DNA of 59,064 nucleotides from an uncultured Lachnospiraceae bacterium (GTDB taxonomy: Bacteria > Bacillota > Clostridia > Lachnospirales > Lachnospiraceae): assembly GCA_944384105.1 (NCBI GenBank), contig CALWSC010000012.1:1-59064 (forward strand). Reading direction: 5' to 3'. A model generated the notes under the pieces. The model saw nothing but the letters and a program-made list of their open reading frames with translations, ran no database searches and was not told the origin of the DNA. The position numbers and the translations under genes are program-made. Numbering within the stretch: position 1 is the first letter of the stretch; every line of letters starts with the position of its first letter. Below, piece by piece: positions 14,724 through 23,473 of the stretch.

Positions 14724-16382
14724 ATGAAGATGGCAGATTTTAAGAAAAGTGTAGTTTATCAGATTTATCCGAAATCTTTTTACGATACGAACAGCGACGG
14801 TCTGGGAGATCTGAGAGGAATTATTGAGAAACTGGACTATATCAAGGAGCTGGGTGCAGATTATATCTGGATGACTCCGTTCTTTGTATCTCCGCAGAAG
14901 GACAATGGCTATGATGTGGAGGATTATTACAACATTGATCCGAGATACGGAACAATGGAAGACTTTGAGGAGCTCTCCAGAGAAGCTGAAAAAAGAGGTA
15001 TCCGCCTGATGCTCGATATGGTATTTAACCATACGTCCAGCAGGAATGCATGGTTTCAGAAAGCGCTGGCAGGGGATGAAAAGTATAAGAATTATTATAT
15101 CTTCCGCAAAGGAAAAGCGCCGGGAGTGCCGCCTACCAACTGGGAGAGCAAGTTTGGCGGCAACGCATGGGAATATGTAGAGAAATTTGACGAATACTAT
15201 CTGCATCTGTTTGATGTCAGCCAGCCGGATTTAAACTGGGATAACCCGGAAGTCCGCCGGGAAGTTCAGAATGTCGTGAAGTTCTGGATGGGAAAGGGCG
15301 TCAAGGGATTCCGCTTCGATGTGGTAAACCTCATCAGCAAGAGTGTATATGAGGACGACTATGAAGGCGACGGACGCCGCTTCTATACCGACGGCCCCAA
15401 TATTCACAAGTATTTAAAAGAGTTGAATGAAATGACCTTCGGAACCGATGCTGAGATTATTACAGTTGGTGAGATGTCCAGCACTTCCATGGAAAACTGT
15501 TATCAGTATGCGGGAGAAAATTCCCATGAGCTTTCCATGGTGTTCAGTTTCCATCACCTGAAGGTGGATTTCATGGGAAACGAAAAGTGGGTAATGGTAC
15601 CGTTTGACTTTAAGAAATTAAAGAAAATTATTTTCGACTGGCAGACAGGTATGGCGGAGCACAATGCATGGAATGCGGTATTCTGGTGCAACCATGACCA
15701 GCCACGCGTGGTATCCAGATTCGGAAATGTGGAAAAATACTGGAAGGAATCCGCAAAGATGCTTGGAACCGTCGTACACTGCCTGCGCGGTACGCCGTAT
15801 ATCTATCAGGGTGAAGAGCTCGGAATGACAAACGCGGGATTCACAGACATTTCCCAGTATAAGGATGTCGAGAGTCTGAACCACTTCCGTATTCTGCAGG
15901 AGAAGGGTCTGACTGCGGAGAATGCATATCAGATTCTGCAGATCCATTCCAGGGATAACAGCCGTACTCCGATGCAGTGGACAGATGGGAAAAACGGCGG
16001 TTTCACAGACGCAGAGCCGTGGATAGAGGTAAATCCGAACCACACGCAGATCAACGCGGAGGCAGAGCTGGCGGACGAGGATTCTATTTTCCGCTATTAT
16101 CAGAAGCTTGTGAAGATGAGAAAAGAGTATGACGTCATCGCATACGGAGACTTCAAGGCGCTGGCACAGGAAGATCCGGAGGTGTTCGCGTATAAGAGGG
16201 CATACCGGGATGAAGAGCTTCTCGTGGTGAATAACTTCTACGGAAAAGAGATATCGTGGAAGGTACCGGAAAATATGGATGGTTATGACCGTATTTTGGG
16301 CAATTATGACACCTGGAACATTGAAAATAAAAAAATTATATTAAAACCGTATGAAAGTCTGGTATTTTACAGAAAAAAATAG
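14724..16382 (+). CDS. treC: Trehalose-6-phosphate hydrolase (GH13)
   Basis: A 552-residue cytoplasmic enzyme splitting trehalose-6-phosphate into glucose and glucose-6-phosphate. GH13 regions: the N-terminal KKSVVYQIYPKSFYDTN; LMLDMVFNHTS at 96-106; the nucleophile Asp199 in KGFRFDVVN; the acid/base Glu250 in ITVGEMSS; and Asp325 in WCNHDQPR. The start at 14724 (MKMADFKK) has GAAAGGGG five bases upstream; an ATG 21 bp earlier has none. It is second in the tre operon. Confidence 0.93.
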   Translation: MKMADFKKSVVYQIYPKSFYDTNSDGLGDLRGIIEKLDYIKELGADYIWMTPFFVSPQKDNGYDVEDYYNIDPRYGTMEDFEELSREAEKRGIRLMLDMVFNHTSSRNAWFQKALAGDEKYKNYYIFRKGKAPGVPPTNWESKFGGNAWEYVEKFDEYYLHLFDVSQPDLNWDNPEVRREVQNVVKFWMGKGVKGFRFDVVNLISKSVYEDDYEGDGRRFYTDGPNIHKYLKELNEMTFGTDAEIITVGEMSSTSMENCYQYAGENSHELSMVFSFHHLKVDFMGNEKWVMVPFDFKKLKKIIFDWQTGMAEHNAWNAVFWCNHDQPRVVSRFGNVEKYWKESAKMLGTVVHCLRGTPYIYQGEELGMTNAGFTDISQYKDVESLNHFRILQEKGLTAENAYQILQIHSRDNSRTPMQWTDGKNGGFTDAEPWIEVNPNHTQINAEAELADEDSIFRYYQKLVKMRKEYDVIAYGDFKALAQEDPEVFAYKRAYRDEELLVVNNFYGKEISWKVPENMDGYDRILGNYDTWNIENKKIILKPYESLVFYRKK

Positions 16383-16425
16383 TACAATAGCTATATCATG
16401 ACGGATATGAAAGGAGAACAACATT

Positions 16426-16683
16426 ATGAAATCATTTACTTACACAATTCAGGACGAACTGGGGATCCATGCAAGACCGGCGGGCGTACTCGTAAAAGAG
16501 GTTAAAAAGTTCGAGTCCAAGATTACCATCGAGGGCAACGGTAAGAAAGCAGATGCAGGAAAGCTCCTTGCTGTTATGGGAATGGGCATCAAGAAAGGAA
16601 CAGAGATCACTGTAAGCGCTGAGGGCGCTGATGAAGATACTGCGATCGCTGAGGTGGAGAAGTTCTTCAAAGAGAACTTATAA
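16426..16683 (+). CDS. ptsH: Phosphocarrier protein HPr
   Basis: An 85-residue PTS phosphocarrier. The phosphorylated His15 lies in ELGIHARPAG. The position of regulatory Ser46 in the Bacillus protein is Lys46 here (ADAGKLLAVMG), so HPr-kinase control at that site is not possible. A similar replacement is, from memory, common in clostridial HPr. Ribosome site AAAGGAG. It lies between treC and ptsI and is probably co-transcribed with both, which makes trehalose use and general PTS supply linked. Confidence 0.93.
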   Translation: MKSFTYTIQDELGIHARPAGVLVKEVKKFESKITIEGNGKKADAGKLLAVMGMGIKKGTEITVSAEGADEDTAIAEVEKFFKENL

Positions 16684-16709
16684 TTAGGGCAGGAAAGGAG
16701 AGCAGTCCC

Positions 16710-18335
16710 ATGGAAAGATATGCAGGAAAGTCAATCTTAAAGGGAACGGCAATCGGAAAAGTTCTGTTCTATTCCAAGGAAGAGCAGGTTGTCCAGCGCA
16801 GAAGCGTGGAGGATATCCAGGCAGAGCTGGAACGCTTTGAGAAAGCGAAGAACGAGGCGGTCGTTCAGCTAAATGCGCTGTATGAGAAGGCGCTCAAGGA
16901 AGTCGGAGAGGTCAACGCGGCAATCTTTGAGGTTCATGCGATGATGGTCGAGGACGGAGATTTTAATGATTCCATTAAGAATGTAATTGAATCTCAGGCT
17001 GTCAACGCAGAGTATGCGGTGGCAGTTACAGGCGATAACTTCGCCAAGATGTTCGCTGAGATGGACGACGATTACTTCAAGGCGCGTTCTGCAGATATCA
17101 AGGATATTGCCGAGCGCATCGTGAGAATCCTTCACGGCGGACACAGCGGCGGGGATCTCGGTGAAGAGCCGGTTATTCTTGCGGCAAAAGATCTGGCACC
17201 CAGTGAGACTGTTCAGATGGATAAGACGAAGCTGCTCGGTTTTGTCACAGAACTCGGTTCCTCGAACTCCCACACGGCGATTCTTGCAAGGACGATGAAT
17301 ATCCCTGCGCTGATCGGAATTCATGTGAGTGAAGATATGGACGGGAAGATGGCGATTATTGACGGCGTATCCGGCGAACTGATTCTCGATCCGGATGAGG
17401 ATGTTCTGAAGCAGTACCGACAGAGACAGGAAGAAGAGAAGAGAAGCCGTGAGCTGCTGCAGCAGTTAAAGGGCAAGCCGGCTGTCACGCTGGACGGCAA
17501 GGAGATCAAGCTGTTCGCGAACATCGGAAGTGTAGGCGATATGGCAAAGGTTCTCGCCAATGATGCAGGAGGCATCGGTCTGTTCAGAAGCGAGTTCTTA
17601 TATCTGGAAAAGGACGATTATCCCACAGAGGAGGAGCAGTTCCAGGCTTACAAGACGGTGGCTGAGACAATGGCCGGCAAGAAGGTTGTTATCCGTACGC
17701 TCGACATAGGCGCGGACAAGCAGGTGGATTATTTTAAGATGGATAAAGAGGATAACCCGGCAATGGGTTACCGCGCGATTCGTATCTGTCTTGACCGTCC
17801 CGAAATTTTCCGCACGCAGCTCCGTGCAATTATGCGTGCCAGCGCATACGGCAATATTGCAATCATGTACCCGATGATTATTTCTGTTGATGAGGTTCTT
17901 CAGATCAAGAAGATCGTTGCCTCGATCAAGGCAGACTTTGATGAGAAGGGTATTCCTTACGGAGACTTTGAGCAGGGAATCATGATCGAGACTCCGGCAG
18001 CTGTGATGATCAGTGATCTTCTGGCGAAGGAGGTAGATTTCTTCAGCCTGGGAACAAACGATCTGACACAGTATACATTGGCGATTGACCGTCAGAACTC
18101 AAAACTCGATAATATCTATGATGCGCATCATCCGGCAATTCTGAGGATGATTCAGATGGTTATTGACAACGGACATAAAGAGAACTGCTGGGTTGGTATC
18201 TGCGGCGAGCTTGGCGCAGACCTTACCATGACAGAGAAGTTCCTGAGAATGGGAATTGACGAGCTGTCCGTATCACCGGCAGCAGTCCTTCCGGTCAAAA
18301 AGATCATCCGCGAGACGGATCTGAAGAGTGAATAA
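16710..18335 (+). CDS. ptsI: PTS enzyme I (phosphoenolpyruvate-protein phosphotransferase)
   Basis: A 541-residue cytoplasmic enzyme transferring phosphate from PEP to HPr. The N-terminal HPr-binding and phosphohistidine domains hold His188 in GSSNSHTAILAR. The C-terminal PEP-binding barrel shows GIGLFRSEFLYL, MIETPAAVMISD, FFSLGTNDLTQYTLA and the conserved GICGELGAD. The length is typical. It starts 26 bp after ptsH, has an AGGAGA site, and is followed by a strong terminator, so it ends the operon. Confidence 0.96.
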   Translation: MERYAGKSILKGTAIGKVLFYSKEEQVVQRRSVEDIQAELERFEKAKNEAVVQLNALYEKALKEVGEVNAAIFEVHAMMVEDGDFNDSIKNVIESQAVNAEYAVAVTGDNFAKMFAEMDDDYFKARSADIKDIAERIVRILHGGHSGGDLGEEPVILAAKDLAPSETVQMDKTKLLGFVTELGSSNSHTAILARTMNIPALIGIHVSEDMDGKMAIIDGVSGELILDPDEDVLKQYRQRQEEEKRSRELLQQLKGKPAVTLDGKEIKLFANIGSVGDMAKVLANDAGGIGLFRSEFLYLEKDDYPTEEEQFQAYKTVAETMAGKKVVIRTLDIGADKQVDYFKMDKEDNPAMGYRAIRICLDRPEIFRTQLRAIMRASAYGNIAIMYPMIISVDEVLQIKKIVASIKADFDEKGIPYGDFEQGIMIETPAAVMISDLLAKEVDFFSLGTNDLTQYTLAIDRQNSKLDNIYDAHHPAILRMIQMVIDNGHKENCWVGICGELGADLTMTEKFLRMGIDELSVSPAAVLPVKKIIRETDLKSE

Positions 18336-18350
18336 TACATGATTTTTATA

Positions 18351-18390
18351 AAGAGGCGTTGTACAGTATCAGTATAGCGCTTCTTTTTTT
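18351..18390 (+). terminator. Terminator of the tre-pts operon
   Basis: AAGAGGCG (18351-18358) pairs with CGCTTCTT (18378-18385), followed by a T-run to 18390. Confidence 0.85.
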
Positions 18391-18674
18391 GAAACATTTT
18401 GCACTGTGCGGGATCTAAATAGCTGCAAAGGAGACAGAGATGGAACCTGGAATTTGTCATGGAAGGGAAGACGCAGGATCTGGAATATACAAAACAGTGT
18501 GCCGTCTTTGGATATGAGTTTGAATTGTCAGAAAACTAAAAAATTTTACACTTCATGGTACAGCATATCACAGATGGAAATATAAGTCTATCTTTTTCTG
18601 AAAAAATCTGGTATAAAGAATATCAGCGCTGATAGGGATGGAATCGGCAGATTTTACAGAAAGGGAGAACTTAT
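18391..18674. other. Intergenic region, possible gene remnant
   Basis: No credible full gene. A 26-codon frame at 18459-18539 (MEGKTQDLEYTK...) reads like the C-terminal end of a protein but has no ribosome site and no upstream part, so it may be a remnant. The last 20 bases hold the helD ribosome site (AAGGGAG). Confidence 0.3.
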
Positions 18675-20714
18675 ATGGATACAGAAAAGCTAAAAGAGCA
18701 GAAGCATCTGAACAACTGCCTTGCGATTGTCAAAGAGAATATCCGGCAGTACGAGGAAAAAGAACAGGCATATAAAGAGGAAGTTAAGTCTCTGTTTCAG
18801 AACGTCAAAAAAGGTGAAGGCGATTCCTATGGCGCTCTGATCGCGGGACAGAATATCCTTGAGCATACCCAGAATTCCCTGAGAAAGAACAGAGCAGCGC
18901 TGAAAAAGGCGTACTTCGGACGGGTAGACTATCGGGATGAAACCTATCATACCGAAGAGAGCTGCTATATCGGAAAGAACGGGATCACGCGCAATCAGAC
19001 AGACGTGGTCATCGTGGACTGGCGCGCACCTGTTTCGAGCGTATATTATGAGAATGAGCTTGGCGAGGGAAGCTACGAGGTGCCTGGGGCAGCAAGCGTC
19101 TCGATTGATTTAAAGAAAAAGAGGACATACGATATTTCCGGGGAAGAACTGCTGGGATATTATGATGACGACGTGGCGGCGAACGACGAGCTGCTCGTAA
19201 AATATCTCTCTCAGAACAAAGAGGCGGTGCTGGGAGATATCATCGCTACGATTCAGAAGGAGCAAAATGAGATTATCCGCGCAGTTCCATTCAAAAATAT
19301 CATTGTACAGGGCGTGGCAGGCAGCGGTAAGACAACCGTAGCACTGCACAGAATTTCCTATCTTCTGTATAACTATGAAGAGCGGTACAAGCCGTCGGAA
19401 TTCTGCATTGTCGGAAGCAGCGACATGCTGCTCAATTATATCAGCAGCGGTCTGCCGGAGCTGGACGTCAACCATGTGGGGCAGATGCGTATGGACAGAT
19501 TTATCCCGTATCTGATGGGCAGGGCATGGAAGAAGAAATATAAGCTTGTTTCCGACCGGGCGGATGCTCCCACAAAGAGCAAGCTGCGCTTTGTGCGTGA
19601 GCTGGAAGCATTTCTGACAGAATGGCGGCAGAGAGCGCTCCCGGCGCAGGATATTCAGGATGAGCAGCTGGGAGTCGTGCTGTCGCACGATAATATGGCG
19701 GAGACAATCCGCACGGGCAGCGGGCTGTCGCTGATGCAGCTGGAAAAGCTGATAAATGCGAGAATAATTTCCAGAGTGAAATTTTTGTGTACGGAGGAAG
19801 AAGATTCCTTTAAAAAAGAAAAACTTGCCGCGTACAGAAAGTATTTCGATTCCGGGAAGCATAAATGGACGGAGCTTCAGATCTATAGTGAGTTTTTGAG
19901 CTCTCTTGAGGGAAAATATGAGGGCGTCAGCTTTGAGGAGACGCGCAGGGAAGCCGAAAAAGGGATTCTGGATATCTATGACGCCGCGGCAGCCGCACTG
20001 ATCTGGAAACGAATCTTTGTGAAGAAAGACACGGACGAGTTCAGCCAGATTATTATTGATGAGGCACAGGACTTTGGGGAGATGATTTACTACGTGCTCA
20101 GTCAGATTCTGCCGGAGTGTTATTTCACGGTCATGGGCGACGTCTCCCAGAATATTCGCTATGATACCGGAATGAACGATTGGGATGGATTAAAGGAAGC
20201 GCTCTTTGACGGGGAGCGGGACAGCTTCTATCTGCTGGCAAAGAGTTACCGAAATACCATCGAGATTTCAGAATGTGCGGGAAAGGTGCTTGAGAAGGCA
20301 TCACAGGGAAGCTATAAGATTCAGCCGGTGATCCGGCACGGCAAGCCGGTAGATTTCTGCCGGACAGACAGCGGAAGGATCGAGGAGCGCCTGCGGGAGA
20401 CGGTGCGCAGTGTGCAGGACGAGGGATATGAGACGATCGCTGTGATTTGCCGTACTGACGAGGAGGCAGAGCAGGTGCGCGGGATTCTAGGAATCCGCAA
20501 AGAGGAGCAGGACAGCTTCCGAAACGGAGTTATGGTGCTTACGGTGACGCTTACAAAGGGACTGGAGTTTGACGCGGTCATTCTCTGGAAACCGGATGAA
20601 GCGCACTACGGAAGAAATCCGCGGGAGGCAAAGCTTCTGTATGTGGCGATCACCCGGGCGCTGCATGAGCTCCATATAATTTTGGATGAAGAGCCCAGCG
20701 GGCTGTTCGCGTAA
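18675..20714 (+). CDS. helD: HelD-like superfamily 1 ATPase/helicase
   Basis: A 679-residue UvrD-like motor. An N-terminal coiled-coil arm (about 1-100, rich in Lys/Glu) comes first, which in HelD proteins enters RNA polymerase and clears stalled complexes. Walker A is QGVAGSGKTTVALHR near 216; Walker B is QIIIDEAQDFGEM near 458; C-terminal motifs include LAKSYRNTIEI and LLYVAITRALHEL. Ribosome site AAGGGAG. It is transcribed alone, with a terminator hairpin after it. Helicase IV is an older name for such proteins; RNA polymerase recycling is the better supported role for Firmicute members. Confidence 0.88.
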   Translation: MDTEKLKEQKHLNNCLAIVKENIRQYEEKEQAYKEEVKSLFQNVKKGEGDSYGALIAGQNILEHTQNSLRKNRAALKKAYFGRVDYRDETYHTEESCYIGKNGITRNQTDVVIVDWRAPVSSVYYENELGEGSYEVPGAASVSIDLKKKRTYDISGEELLGYYDDDVAANDELLVKYLSQNKEAVLGDIIATIQKEQNEIIRAVPFKNIIVQGVAGSGKTTVALHRISYLLYNYEERYKPSEFCIVGSSDMLLNYISSGLPELDVNHVGQMRMDRFIPYLMGRAWKKKYKLVSDRADAPTKSKLRFVRELEAFLTEWRQRALPAQDIQDEQLGVVLSHDNMAETIRTGSGLSLMQLEKLINARIISRVKFLCTEEEDSFKKEKLAAYRKYFDSGKHKWTELQIYSEFLSSLEGKYEGVSFEETRREAEKGILDIYDAAAAALIWKRIFVKKDTDEFSQIIIDEAQDFGEMIYYVLSQILPECYFTVMGDVSQNIRYDTGMNDWDGLKEALFDGERDSFYLLAKSYRNTIEISECAGKVLEKASQGSYKIQPVIRHGKPVDFCRTDSGRIEERLRETVRSVQDEGYETIAVICRTDEEAEQVRGILGIRKEEQDSFRNGVMVLTVTLTKGLEFDAVILWKPDEAHYGRNPREAKLLYVAITRALHELHIILDEEPSGLFA

Positions 20715-20720
20715 TACGGC

Positions 20721-20751
20721 GCGGGACATTTACATCTTGTGAATGTCCCGC
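20721..20751 (+). terminator. Terminator hairpin of helD
   Basis: GCGGGACATT (20721-20730) pairs with AATGTCCCGC (20742-20751). The T tail is weak (GTTTAT). Confidence 0.65.
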
Positions 20752-20860
20752 GTTTATCATAAAAATCTGCCGCCGAATAGGCGGTATGCCTTCAGGGATG
20801 TCAAATGCGGCCGTCAGAACTGTACGGTCAGGTGCAAGAAGGTTTCTTGTACGAAACCGG

Positions 20861-20909
20861 TTGCATTCTTGCGATTATTGTTATACAATGTATTTAGTAA
20901 TACTAAATA
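20861..20909 (+). promoter_or_regulatory. padR promoter and palindromic operator
   Basis: -35 TTGCAT (20861-20866), a 17-bp spacer, -10 TACAAT (20884-20889). A perfect palindrome, TATTTAGTA-A-TACTAAATA (20891-20909), sits at the start site, well placed for autorepression by the PadR protein. Upstream (20834-20872), GCAAGAA/TTCTTGC encloses GGTTTC/GAAACC, possibly by chance. Confidence 0.7.
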
Positions 20910-20926
20910 TAAAAGGAAGGATGCAG

Positions 20927-21283
20927 ATGGAGCAGAAATTTGCACAGCAGCTCAAGAAAGGCGTTCTCGATATGATTGTGCTCCGGCTGATCTGTGAGGA
21001 GGACACATATGGCTACAGACTGCTGCAAAAGCTGGAGCAGCGGGGCGGCGGATTCTTCAATCTGAAAGAAGGCACGCTTTATCCGGTTTTGTACCGCCTG
21101 GAGGACGCGGGCCTGATACAGTCCGCCTGGCAGGCAGCAGAAGGGAAGCGCGCCGCGCCTAAGAAGTATTATTCGGCTACAGAGGAAGGACGGCAGGCTT
21201 ACAGAAAATACCATAGAGTATGGCGGGAGTTCTCCGCGTGTGTGGAAAATATCTGCGCTGAGAAGGAGGGGGAATCGCGATGA
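20927..21283 (+). CDS. PadR-family transcriptional regulator
   Basis: A 118-residue winged-helix repressor. Typical PadR features: KKGVLDMIVLRLICEEDTYGYRLLQKLEQ, then FNLKEGTLYPVLYRLEDAGLI and a KKYYSATEEG wing. The start at 20927 (MEQKFAQQ) places GGAAGG six bases upstream; the ATG two codons earlier abuts that site. It overlaps the next gene by ATGA, a standard PadR-HAAS pair in Firmicutes. The palindrome at the promoter suggests autorepression. Confidence 0.9.
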   Translation: MEQKFAQQLKKGVLDMIVLRLICEEDTYGYRLLQKLEQRGGGFFNLKEGTLYPVLYRLEDAGLIQSAWQAAEGKRAAPKKYYSATEEGRQAYRKYHRVWREFSACVENICAEKEGESR

Positions 21284-21963
21284 TGACAGAGGAGCAGAAG
21301 AAAATTAAGAAGTATGTCACAGACATCGAGCGCGCGCTTCATGTACCGTCAATGACAAAGGAGAGAATTAACCATGATCTCGGAACAGAGATCCAGCTTT
21401 TAAAGGAGCAGGGGCTTACAGCAGATGAGATTATTGCCCGGATGGGCAAGCCGGAGGAGATTGCAGAGCGGTTCAATGAAGAATTGGGCAAGAGCGGTAT
21501 GCAGAGGGGACAAAAGGTATTTTATCTTCTGGTGGGAATTCTTGCTCTGCTTGCCGCTTTGCTTGCCGCATGCTTTGAGCAGCGGCACGGCAGACTTTTT
21601 GACTCTGCGGGAGTCATGGTAATAGGAGGAGCTGACGGACCGACGAGCATTTTCATTGCCGGAAGGATCAGTTCGATCATGCCGTTTGTATTTGCCTCCC
21701 TGGCATTGGCGCTTTGTATGGCGTCGCAGTTCCTCCGCAGCTTGAAAGGGCGCAGAGATGACAGAGAGTTCCTGCTTGCTGAGCGGATTTTAGATATCCT
21801 CGCGGCAGCGGTATCTGCAGCAGGGCTGTGGCTTGGAATGAAACCGTTTGTCACGGAACAGAACGTATCTGCGGATACAGCGGCGCTGCTGGCCAACGGC
21901 GCTGCGGCTGCGGTGTTGATTGTGGCGCTGTTTCTGCTGGCAAGGACGTTTGTAAAGAAATAG
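21280..21963 (+). CDS. HAAS-domain membrane protein with GGADGPTSIF motif
   Basis: A 227-residue protein. Residues 1-75 form a helical HAAS/DUF1700-like domain (DIERALHVP, a short linker, MGKPEEIAERFNEEL). Four hydrophobic segments follow at about 80-98, 130-152, 168-188 and 202-223. Between the first two lies VMVIGGADGPTSIFIAG, the signature seen in the beta subunit of sodium-pumping decarboxylases, although the rest is not such a subunit. Translation is coupled to padR. HAAS proteins are usual membrane partners of PadR regulators; their function is poorly known. Confidence 0.8.
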   Translation: MMTEEQKKIKKYVTDIERALHVPSMTKERINHDLGTEIQLLKEQGLTADEIIARMGKPEEIAERFNEELGKSGMQRGQKVFYLLVGILALLAALLAACFEQRHGRLFDSAGVMVIGGADGPTSIFIAGRISSIMPFVFASLALALCMASQFLRSLKGRRDDREFLLAERILDILAAAVSAAGLWLGMKPFVTEQNVSADTAALLANGAAAAVLIVALFLLARTFVKK

Positions 21964-21984
21964 AAACCGTGCGGAGGGATTGAT

Positions 21985-22551
21985 ATGCAGTACATCAGCC
22001 ATTATGAATCGCCGCTTGGAACCATGCTCCTTGCTGCAGATGAGCTCGGTCTGACAGGAGCGTGGTTTGAAGGGCAGAAATATTTTGCGTACGGGCTCGG
22101 CAGTGAATACGAAGCGCGAGAGGTTCCGGTCTTTGAAGAGACAAGGAGATGGCTGACTGCCTATTTCTCGGGCAGGAAGCCTCAGAATCAGGTTCCGCTT
22201 CATTTCCTGGGAACGGATTTCCAGAAAGAGGTGTGGAAGATTCTCTGCACCATTCCGTACGGCAGAACGATAACGTACGGCAAAATCGCCGCCCGGATTG
22301 CAGCAGAAAGAGGGATCTCGCATATGTCTGCGCAGGCGGTCGGAGGCGCTGTCGGACATAATAAAATTTCTGTTCTGGTTCCCTGCCACCGTATCATCGG
22401 GACAAACGGCAGCCTCACAGGGTATGCAGGGGGAATAGACAGGAAAGTAAAGCTGCTGGAACTGGAAGGGGCGGACATGAAGTCGTTTGTTATTCCTGAG
22501 AAGGGAGCAGCGCTGCAGGGCAAGCAAATAGAAGTTCGCAAAGGAGAATGA
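21985..22551 (+). CDS. ogt: Methylated-DNA-[protein]-cysteine S-methyltransferase
   Basis: A 188-residue suicide repair protein that takes the methyl group from O6-methylguanine. The acceptor is Cys134 in LVPCHRIIGTNG; the helix-turn-helix region VWKILCTIPYGRTITYGKIA and the asparagine-bearing GGAVGHNKIS hinge are present. The final ~25 residues extend past the usual family end. Ribosome site GGAGG. It starts 21 bp after the HAAS gene and is followed after 4 bp by a phosphoesterase gene, so it is probably in the same transcript. Confidence 0.95.
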   Translation: MQYISHYESPLGTMLLAADELGLTGAWFEGQKYFAYGLGSEYEAREVPVFEETRRWLTAYFSGRKPQNQVPLHFLGTDFQKEVWKILCTIPYGRTITYGKIAARIAAERGISHMSAQAVGGAVGHNKISVLVPCHRIIGTNGSLTGYAGGIDRKVKLLELEGADMKSFVIPEKGAALQGKQIEVRKGE

Positions 22552-22555
22552 AGTT

Positions 22556-23296
22556 ATGGCATTATATGCACTCGGAGATTTGCATCTGAGCTTTCAGGCA
22601 GATAAACCGATGGATCAGTTCGGAAAAGTATGGCGTCACCATGAACGAAAAATAGAAAAATATATAAATCAGATTGTAAAACCGGAAGACACCCTCGTGC
22701 TTACAGGCGATCATTCCTGGGGGAGAAAACTGCCGGAGTGCCGGGAGGATCTTGCATTCATTGAACGGCTGCCCGGGCGTAAGATCCTGCTGCGCGGGAA
22801 TCACGATATGTTCTGGGATGCAAAGAAGACAAGACGGCTGAATGAGGAATTTGACGGAAGGCTGTTCTTTCTGCAGAATAATTTTGCGTCATATGAGGAT
22901 TACGCACTTGTCGGCACAAAGGGCTATACTTTTGAGGGGCCATTCTATCTGAACCGACAGGGCAGAGTGATCGGGTGGGATGAGGAGCGAAAAGAGCAGG
23001 CAGACAGGCTTGTTGCCCGGGAAATGGAGCGGCTCAGAGAGTCGTTTCGCCTGGCACAGCAGGCAGGATATCAGAAGTTTATCATGTTTCTGCACTATCC
23101 GCCGACGAATATTCTGGAGCAGGACTCACCGTTTACGAGGATTGCGGAGGAATACGGCGCTTTGGCTGTTGTGTATTCTCACTGCCACGGGGAGAGCCGC
23201 TTCGGAGACAGCATACGGGGGGATTTTCATGGAATTCAATATATGCTGGTATCAGGAGACTATCTGAAATTTCATCCGGCGCTTGTACTGCCCTGA
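22556..23296 (+). CDS. Metallophosphoesterase (calcineurin-like)
   Basis: A 246-residue protein with the metal-binding motifs of the calcineurin-like fold in order: YALGDLHLS (6-14), VLTGDHSWG, LLRGNHDMFW, FLHYPPTN and VYSHCHGES. These bind two metal ions for phosphoester hydrolysis. The substrate cannot be predicted. A good AAAGGAG lies upstream, and the gene starts only 4 bp after ogt, suggesting co-transcription. Confidence 0.9.
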   Translation: MALYALGDLHLSFQADKPMDQFGKVWRHHERKIEKYINQIVKPEDTLVLTGDHSWGRKLPECREDLAFIERLPGRKILLRGNHDMFWDAKKTRRLNEEFDGRLFFLQNNFASYEDYALVGTKGYTFEGPFYLNRQGRVIGWDEERKEQADRLVAREMERLRESFRLAQQAGYQKFIMFLHYPPTNILEQDSPFTRIAEEYGALAVVYSHCHGESRFGDSIRGDFHGIQYMLVSGDYLKFHPALVLP

Positions 23297-23345
23297 GTAA
23301 CAGGGCTGCGCAGAAACAGAATGTCGAAAAATCTGCAAGGAACGA

Positions 23346-23374
23346 TTGACTTTCCATTTCCCGCTTGCTAGAAT
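23346..23374 (+). promoter_or_regulatory. Promoter of the asparagine synthetase gene
   Basis: -35 TTGACT (23346-23351), a 17-bp spacer, -10 TAGAAT (23369-23374). Confidence 0.75.
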
Positions 23375-23399
23375 GTTTTACAAAAGAAAGCGGGCAGAA

Positions 23400-23432
23400 G
23401 GGGGCGATACCGCTCAGGCGGCGCTCCCTTTT
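23400..23432 (+). terminator. Leader hairpin, possible attenuator, before asnB
   Basis: GGGGGC (23400-23405) pairs with GCTCCC (23423-23428), with an inner CCGC/GCGG helix, followed by TTTT. It lies between promoter and coding region, so it could terminate early. Confidence 0.45.
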
Positions 23433-23473
23433 CCTGTTTTTGGACTACTATATAAAGAAGAGGTTGATGCTTT

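Noticed and set aside
20743-20997. Cys-rich plus-strand frame between helD and padR
   Set aside because: It covers the padR promoter and operator and runs out of frame into padR, with no ribosome site.
23300-23473. Missing N-terminal part of AsnB hidden by a frameshift
   Set aside because: All three forward frames were read; none shows the expected MCG or HRGPD regions. The interval is a promoter and leader.
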